From positions 7,116,974-7,180,973 of the forward strand of contig OY754974.1 of assembly GCA_963576475.1 (NCBI GenBank): a stretch of DNA of 64,000 nucleotides, given 5' to 3'. A program made the translations under genes and the position numbers. Shown piece by piece: positions 57,251 through 64,000 of this stretch. The DNA is from Molanna angustata (lineage: Eukaryota; Arthropoda; Insecta; Trichoptera; Molannidae). The notes below the pieces were generated by a model, which was not told where the DNA came from, did not search any database, and worked only from the letters and a program-made list of their open reading frames with translations. Within the stretch, counting starts at the first letter, position 1; the number at the start of each line of letters is the position of its first letter.

Positions 57251-58954
57251 AAAGTACATAACATAGTTCTCAATGTATATTTCACTTTCTGCGTGATACA
57301 TGTTGAGTAGGTAATTGATGTAAATAAAATCCTAAAAATTGTGCTATCATACCTACCATCACGCTCTATTTGTTCTTTCTTCATTTCCTTTCTATCGATG
57401 TATCGTCTCATTCTATGCTCGTCGATTTTTTAAGCTTCTTATTTTAAATTATTCGAACTTGGCGTGAGTAACATTGTTTAAGATCGTTTTTCAAAAAATA
57501 ATATTAAAACACAAACTTTGTTAATACTTCTGCTTTACGACTTGTGAAATAAATTACTTAACCTCTTATTATGAAATCATATATAACTCTTCACTCTTCC
57601 ATAGTATTAGTTCCTGGAGAAAAAATAATAATCGTTTGATCCACTTAATAAAGCAGTACGAAGCCGGGTACAAACGCTGACACGAATTAAAATATATAAC
57701 AGCCCTCCAAAATGCTTTATTGTCATTCATAAATAACACGAAAACTGTAATTTTTTGGTAAAAGTTCAACGTCAGCATTTGTCACAGTGTGAGCACATTA
57801 GATTTATGGCGCTATTTTATGGGCGCAAGGTGCACTCAAACAAGAGAACATATTATATAGTTAATGTGTGTTATCTTTGTAAAAAAATGCTTGTGTGTGC
57901 TTTTTGTAGTATTACGTCGATGTGTGTGATTTTATGATGAGTCCGACAAAATGAAACTCTCTTGTATTCAAATGGGTAGGTCGCGATTTTGAGAGAATGT
58001 GTGAGGATGTATTTGTACTTGAAAAAGAACATTACAATTTGTTTGTTTAAAGAGGAATATATTTTGGTCAGAAAATAATATAAATACTCAATATGAATCC
58101 GAGAATACATTCTATAGTAGTAAAAAGCAAGGATATTAATACCTAATTCCAATTTCGTCTCTTATCCTAGGGATCGAGTATCCTGGAATTGTGATATGAC
58201 TTGTCACAGATAATGTGAAATGTACAAGGTAGATATCACGATATTTTTGTCATATTATAAAAACGAGTGGGTTGTGACCAACACTTACCTCTCCGCTATA
58301 TAGTAAGTGTACGTTTTTTGGACAATCCCTAAATGCATTTTTATGAAGTACATTTCTATTATATCTCTGAAAAAATATTAGTTTCCCTGATGACAAAAGT
58401 TTTCGCAATTCACCCATCTTCGTACGGCATACGGAATACGCCATACACACAAGAAAGAGAAATTCACGTAAAAATACGCTTATAAATTGTGAAATTATGA
58501 CTCTCCACTATTTCATAGTAAAAATCGTTATCATACTAGTATCCATAATTATGTTATTGTTCTAGTGCGTGTGATATTTTTTCCAGCTTCCTCATTATTA
58601 ATATTTCTTGTAGGTATGTTATTTTTAGTGTGCAATGAGTATTGTCATAAAGCAAGATCTTCGATCCATTCCAAGCAATGTAAAGCCTTTATCCAATACA
58701 ATATTTTTTTTAAAACAACTAGATTTTAACATTTATTTGCTGTAGTATAGACACTTCAATATATTTCTTAATATCTGTTTGGTTTGTAAACATAATTGAA
58801 TGGAAATGAGCCTGATAGTTTAATACATTGTTCTATAAAAGAAATTATGTTCATATCCTATGAAAACGTGAAAACAACGCTATTTTGAAGAAAATCACCG
58901 AACATAGCTATCAGTATTCTAGTAGGTATCTATCATAAAACGGCATTTTATACA
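57251..58954. other. AT-rich sequence, nothing firm
   Basis: 58005-58060 resembles the SINE-3 body (38785). ACGAGTGGGTTGTGACCAAC near 58262 is a piece of the repeat at 63690. No gene supported. Confidence 0.4.
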
Positions 58955-59250
58955 TTATATTCTCAGTCTCTTCGTCCTTTGTGTATGTATATCTTGAGAT
59001 CTGTGTATATCTTGAGATCTGTGTATATCTTGAGATCTGTGTATGTCGTTGAATTGGTAGTCTCCTGTGATTTCCCAACTAGGTGTCATCCCATAATTTC
59101 GGAGGTCTCTACCTAGTGGTCTTCTTCCATATGGGTTCCACTGAAGAGCGATACGTGGTAGTCTATCATCTTGCATTTTATTTTCGTGTCCATTCCAGTA
59201 TCATCTGCTTCGTCTACCCCATCTGTCGATGTCTTCTCTACATTTACTTG
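58955..59250 (-). pseudogene. LINE C-terminal part with in-frame 18-bp repeats
   Basis: The minus frame reads MQDDRLPRIALQWNPYGRRP, LGRDLRNYGMTPSW, then DIHRSQ three times and DIHTQRTKRLRI. 'RM.D.RLP..AL.W.P.G.R..GRP' is a LINE landmark. The DIHRSQ units come from an 18-bp tandem repeat (58985-59040, GTGTATATCTTGAGATCT). The part before (RRHRWG, RWYWNGHENK) is in another frame. Confidence 0.65.
58985..59045. repeat. 18-bp tandem repeat, about 3.3 units
   Basis: Unit GTGTATATCTTGAGATCT. Confidence 0.95.
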
Positions 59251-62162
59251 AATATTATGTATTAAATACATCCCGTTCCTGATCAGAGCATGTTTAATAC
59301 TCAAGAGTGAATATTACCTAATCGCATTCCAGCAGCAGTGCCTTGAGAGCTTTCCGTGAAAAAAATTGAAACATTTTGACAAGAAGACTCTCTCAGTCGA
59401 AATATAATAAAATGTTTTTATCCTATATCGGTACAAAAAATGTTATTGGCTACCGAGGCTAAAAGCGCAGACACGAAGGTACCCCAAAAATATGATTATT
59501 TATCTCCCGCAACAGTCGTTTCTTCCGAATGTTCCACCATCTTTGGCGCAGCTTGGCGCTTCACGCGATACTCGATCGCCGATTTAATTGATTTAATAAA
59601 TTAAGCGTATTTAATATGTGATCTTTGGCATCGATTTAAATATTAAACGAGTAAATTATATTGGGTTTCGGGAATAATAATAAATATGTGTGACTCACGG
59701 AATTTCATTATGAAGGCGATGTGTAAACTCGCATACTTTATGCGTTGTGTTACCTAAAACAGTGTAACTATACTCAAAGCATTTCCGCTGTGCGGTCAAA
59801 GTATCAGATAAACTATAGTGACATCGATATATTCAAAGATTTCTTAAAATTGAATATTTAAGAGCACTATTTAGTAATGTTGAAATCAACCTGAGTACCT
59901 ACGTACTTTAAAGATGAGCCTACACGACAAATTATAAACTGATTTTTAAGCACATGTTTTACCTCAATTTTTCAAAAGTGATCATATAGAGAGTGCATGC
60001 TGGTTTCGGCGTGACGTTTTTGTGTGTATGTCGTATGACGAATTACGAAGGTTCTGTGAAATTCTGTGTCCTTCAAACAGCCGAATCTATATTTTTCTTG
60101 GTCGAAATATTAACATTGTGGAGGTACTTTTTTTATATTTCTTTTATAAGGATTTTTTAAATGTTTTTACCAAATTTGTTGAAAATGCCTTTACCGTGCA
60201 TTTGTTCTTTAAAAATGAATCTGGTGGAATATTAATTCTAATTCGATTTCTTAATATTCAGTTCTACAGTGTAAGTACCTAAACGTTGTCTCAATCGCTA
60301 GAATAAAAAGTGGTAGAATTTCCTATGAAATTGTGACTGTTTTGAAACCAACAAGACACCACATAAACTCTACACAAAACTACAGTATAAAGTTCTACAG
60401 CGTCATAAAGACGCCATTATAATAAAATTAAAGATGGTCATCTTTTGTTTACTCTGGTAAAATATTTTCATTCTGTCGATGATAAGAAACAAGTAGACGG
60501 GAGCAGTGTTGAAGACCTATGTAAGAAGTATGTTATAAGAAGAAGATAAGAAGAAGGAATTATATATAGTTGCGAAGGTCCAAGTGTGCCAGGGGCGCAG
60601 GAGGCGATAAGAGATATATTGCATATCATATCATATAATATTATTACATATTATATACCCCTTGGGCGACATACACATCGCACCCGCCATTGCCCGACCA
60701 ACATTGCATTATATTTATTTTATGACTTTACTCATATAATGTGTATTATATATACCTCCTCATATTCAGTACACATACCAGGAGCGCAGGATTCCATTGT
60801 ATGTTTTTCTTATACAACAATAAATATTTTGTACTGCTTGTAATTGATTTCAGGGAAGCAAATTAATAAAAGATACAAGATCATATTATGTAGGTACTTG
60901 AATATAAAATGTGCCTTAGAAATTGTAAAGAGTCAATAAGGTGGCTTACCATCATAGGAAATTCAGTTTAAACGGGTCTTCAAAGCTGAATACATTGCCC
61001 TAAGATATTTACGTATGTATGTTGAGCCCAGAGCTTTGATACATTCAGATAATTTCTTCAGAATTTTGAGTTATTTTGTAAGCCAACAAATTAGCTGTTG
61101 CGCCCTTGGAATGATCTTGTATCACTAAACGGCGCATAATCAATTATTATTATGATTTTGAACAAACATTGCAACAGCCCTTTTGTGAAAAAAATCACAG
61201 CAAACGCTGAACGCATATGGTAGGTACTTAAACTCTATGCAATTTTCCAATAGATAATTGAACGTGGACACACTCATTCATATCTTAAATCTAGTAGCGA
61301 AGATTGTATGTATTAAACTTGATAATTGCGGATTTGATCAAATAAAATAAATGACAACAATCGATTTTATGAATAGGTACAAATAGTTTGACTACTTTTA
61401 ATATTGTTGCGAGTTAACTTGAAGCTGCAAGTTGTGTTGGTTCTTTGAGATTCCCTTTAAGCGATTATAATATATAAATTAAATGAACTGCAATAAAATA
61501 AATAAATATATCGTAAAATTAAGCACTTCAAATTATGATATTACTTATGAGGAGCTGTTAAGTGCTTTCTGAATCAATTATTGTGGTATTAATGAAGTGA
61601 TCAATATGGCTTCGTGTATGTAGGATATATAAATACATACAACATATGATTGTTTATGGCCCACGCAATAATATTTGCATTCATAATATAAACAACAACA
61701 CAACTACATATATGTAATAATGTACTGCATACAAAATAAGAATTATTATATTACTGACTTCGAATAAAATGATCATGTATTCTTGAATGAATGAACAGAT
61801 ATACTCAAAGGGATATATTGACATTTATATTATTAAGACGATGAATCTATACAAATATCACTTTGTAAGAATAGACAGTTGAAGCATTTTCATTTTTTAT
61901 TTCATTTTGGACGAATTTCATCGGCGCAATAAAATGGTTAGAGAAACTATATACCTTAAATGAAATTATAACATTATCTGGGCAAGACACACCATTGGGC
62001 CAGTAAAATTTCTATTTATACATCCTTACATACAAGGTGCATGGATGTGTTAACATTCACATTAGGTATTTACCTAAACGAACATTGAAGTTGAATCTGA
62101 AGAGTTATGGTCGTCATTTTCATCTCCTAAATCCTTTAATATTTTTTTTATAAATCCAATTC
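59251..62162. other. AT-rich sequence, nothing firm
   Basis: A plus frame at about 60028-60125 (words SYDELRRFCEILCPSN) ends near GTGGAG|GTACTT and is a very weak exon candidate. GCGCAGGAGGC (60596) and GAGCGCAGGATT (60782) share the lead-in CCAGG. GTTGCGCCCTTGGAATGATC near 61098 matches 24605 and 23812. No gene supported. Confidence 0.35.
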
Positions 62163-62420
62163 CTACACAGAAAAAACAGTTTTCTTCAGTCAAGAATATG
62201 TTTTCATATATATTATATCGAAAATAATAATCTCTCAAATTAAGATTTTTTGTTTTATCTCAAAACAATATATTCTTAATTCAAACAAATTTATTTGAAT
62301 TAAGAAAATACTGTTTTGAGATAAAACAAAAAAATATTAATTTGAGAGAATATTTTTTTCGTTATATATGAAAAAATATTCTTGACTGAAGAAATTTTTT
62401 GAAATTTTTTTTCCGTGTAG
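62163..62420. mobile_element. snapback (foldback) element, 258 bp
   Basis: The ends CTACACAGAAAAAAC and TTTTTTTCCGTGTAG are inverse, and the whole interval folds on itself: CTTCAGTCAAGAATAT with ATATTCTTGACTGAAG, TCTCAAATTAAGATTTTTTG with its partner, TTTTATCTCAAAACA with TGTTTTGAGATAAAA. The centre is near TTCAAACAAATTTATTTGAA (about 62280-62300). No coding capacity. Confidence 0.85.
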
Positions 62421-62533
62421 TTTATGTAAACATTAATGATTTTTAATGAGAGATATCGGCCCTATATAAATGTAATTTGGATTGTATTATAGATCTGTCT
62501 AGAAGCAAAAATAAATAGAAGGTATAATAAATA

Positions 62534-62632
62534 CATGGATATAATTATTACATATATGGAGTTCTATGACATCTAAAGATATTATAGAACTCCATATAAT
62601 AATTATATCCATGATATGGTTAATCGTGAGGG
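62534..62632. repeat. palindromic element, intact copy
   Basis: CATGGATATAATTATTACAT and TATAATAATTATATCCATG, TATGGAGTTCTAT and ATAGAACTCCATA form a long hairpin. The right end extends to GATATGGTTAATCGTGAGGG. It is the same family as the element split at 45626/52250. Confidence 0.8.
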
Positions 62633-62922
62633 ATTTTATTTCGTCGGTTGAACATATAATATGTATTTTTCATACATCACACACCATGAACACAAAACTA
62701 TTTAAACGGAATGCACTCTCTACGTGGAATGCACTCTCTTGTATTGTATTAAAAAATAAATATTTTTTTATCATTTCATCGTATTGTAAAATCTTATGAA
62801 AGTAAAATTAAGAAAAGGATCGATATACCTACATAAGTATACATAGTTTCCAGTAAACGACGACAATACACATTTAACATGTATTGTATCGATGAGATTG
62901 TACCTACATTGCATTTCGTATT

Positions 62923-63152
62923 TTGTGGAAAAGTTTTATGGAATTATTTGATATCGTCAATTCAGCGAGGACGACACGACACGAGGATATAATGGATTCA
63001 ATTCTCTCGCAAGATTTCACGGATAGTGCAATATTCAGTACCTTTTCCAGTCTCCGCACGTCTACATACGAGATGATACCTCCCTCAACCTGTACCCTTA
63101 AGCGATGCACATTATATACGGGGACCTCTCTTAACACCTGAGCACATTTCAC
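62923..63152. other. GC-richer open stretch, possible exon
   Basis: Open on both strands (plus 62923-63141, minus 63152-62904). On the minus strand TGTGCTCAG ends at 63138, and GTACTG begins at 63041 after GGAAAAG, bounding 96 nt (32 codons; words VLREVPVYNVHRLRVQVEGG, VDVRRLEK) in an open frame. On the plus strand an acceptor-like TACCTTTTCCAG ends at 63050. The composition stands out from the AT-rich flanks. Strand and identity unresolved; no family recognised. Confidence 0.25.
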
Positions 63153-63189
63153 ACGATGTATTTTTATTTCGATAAATTTTACTATATGT

Positions 63190-63310
63190 TTTATGTGCCA
63201 TGGTCATATAGTAATTCTGAAATGGAAATGGACAGAAGCCCGGACGATGAGTGGACAAAGACCGTGCTAACTTGGAGACCTCGCACGACAAAGAGAGGTG
63301 CGGGGCGGGT
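63190..63310 (+). pseudogene. LINE fragment
   Basis: The plus frame reads MEMDRSPDDEWTKTVLTWRP, RTTKRGAGRV. 'DDRWTK.L..WRP.......RGRP' is a LINE C-terminal landmark. Short and worn. Confidence 0.55.
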
Positions 63311-63689
63311 ATTTACCTTTCCGTGTTGATTAGGAGGCAAGTTCTGCCTCGAATTAGGCACTAGTTTTTTGCACTAATTCACTTAAAAACTCGTGTTGAA
63401 TTCAAGGCAATTAATTATTGAATATGGAACATATATAACCATGAAGATCGCGCATTATTTCATTACGCTAGCATTTCGTCTGTCACATTTGTATTTTGTT
63501 CACAGATTATCTGGTAGTAATCAGTAATTTTGTTTAAGTCTTTGAGTAATATGGAACTGTAAAAGAACACACTTGATGATATTTTGGACAATTTTAAAAT
63601 TTTAAAATTCGATGCCCTATATATTATGTTGTGAAGGTAATTACGAAGCAAAGTATGATTATTTCATTGGAAAATTCATGACTACCAAT
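63311..63689. other. AT-rich sequence, nothing recognised
   Basis: No gene or repeat supported. Confidence 0.5.
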
Positions 63690-63990
63690 CTCATACAAAA
63701 ACTAGTGGGTTGTGGCCAACGCTAAACTCCTCACTAACAAGTCATTCTATAAAGTATTCAAATTTTGTATGGAAAATTTCCAACATTTTCATGAAATGAG
63801 TTTGTTAAATTATTTTTTATTTAAATATTTTATTATGAAAACTTGATAGCTCTTCAATGCCATTTTATGAAAGTGATGTGCCTTTTTACCAATTTGAAAA
63901 TAAAAATTTCAAATTTTTAGTTTCCTAAGCTTGGGGTCACTTTGAAATATTTGACAGTTAAAAAAATTGAGAAGCACTATATTCATATAT
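63690..63990 (+). repeat. dispersed repeat, inverse partner of 27170-27450
   Basis: CTAGTGGGTTGTGGCCAACG, CTCCTCACTAACAAGTC, TTCAATGCCATTTTATGAAA, GTGATGTGCCTTTTTACC and GGGGTCACTTTGAAATATTT. It may continue past the window edge. Confidence 0.85.
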
Positions 63991-64000
63991 CGTTCAAAAT

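Noticed and set aside
60022..60282. 86-codon gene or exon
   Set aside because: Starts with ATG and has a donor-like GGTACTT, but the composition is AT-rich and no motif is seen.

Overview
This is an AT-rich eukaryotic window with no convincing complete host gene. The transposon types, the density of short non-LTR (LINE) 3' ends, the tRNA-derived SINEs and the frequent TAGGTACCTACCTA-like strings suggest an insect, most likely a moth or butterfly. That assignment is inference. The window looks intergenic or like one very long intron: two short GC-richer open stretches (7778-7876 and about 62930-63140) could be host exons, and everything else recognisable is repetitive.

Layout. 1-5237 is a tandem satellite of about 20 units of 251 bp. 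5240-18700 is mostly unique AT-rich sequence with fossil LINE pieces, a tRNA-derived SINE (12013) and one well-formed exon candidate (7778-7876). 18700-31500 is a dense repeat bed: copies of a dispersed family called R1 here, a hAT element with its 8-bp target duplication (19900-20752), a second family called X1 here that sits inside a LINE, several copies of a second SINE, and a PIF/Harbinger-like element (28183-28864). 32290-34500 holds two diverged direct copies of a block of about 1 kb. 36500-44500 holds more LINE ends, a 184-bp palindrome (41573-41756) and two hammerhead-like RNA motifs (40147 and 44505).

45627-52249 is a complete BEL/Pao LTR retrotransposon on the minus strand. It has 364-bp LTRs differing at one base, a GTAGT target duplication, a primer-binding site, a polypurine tract and one uninterrupted gag-pol frame of 1697 codons. 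It landed inside an older palindromic element, another copy of which lies at 62534-62632. 52250-64000 holds LINE 3' ends, a Harbinger element with perfect ends and a TTA duplication (54377-55090), a 258-bp snapback element (62163-62420), and a closing repeat that is the inverted counterpart of 27170-27450.

The genes do not form a pathway. The only intact coding unit is the BEL/Pao polyprotein, which carries what that element needs for its own cycle. The non-autonomous elements (SINEs, small TIR elements, snapbacks) would depend on enzymes encoded elsewhere. All family names rest on motifs read by eye; no database search was made.
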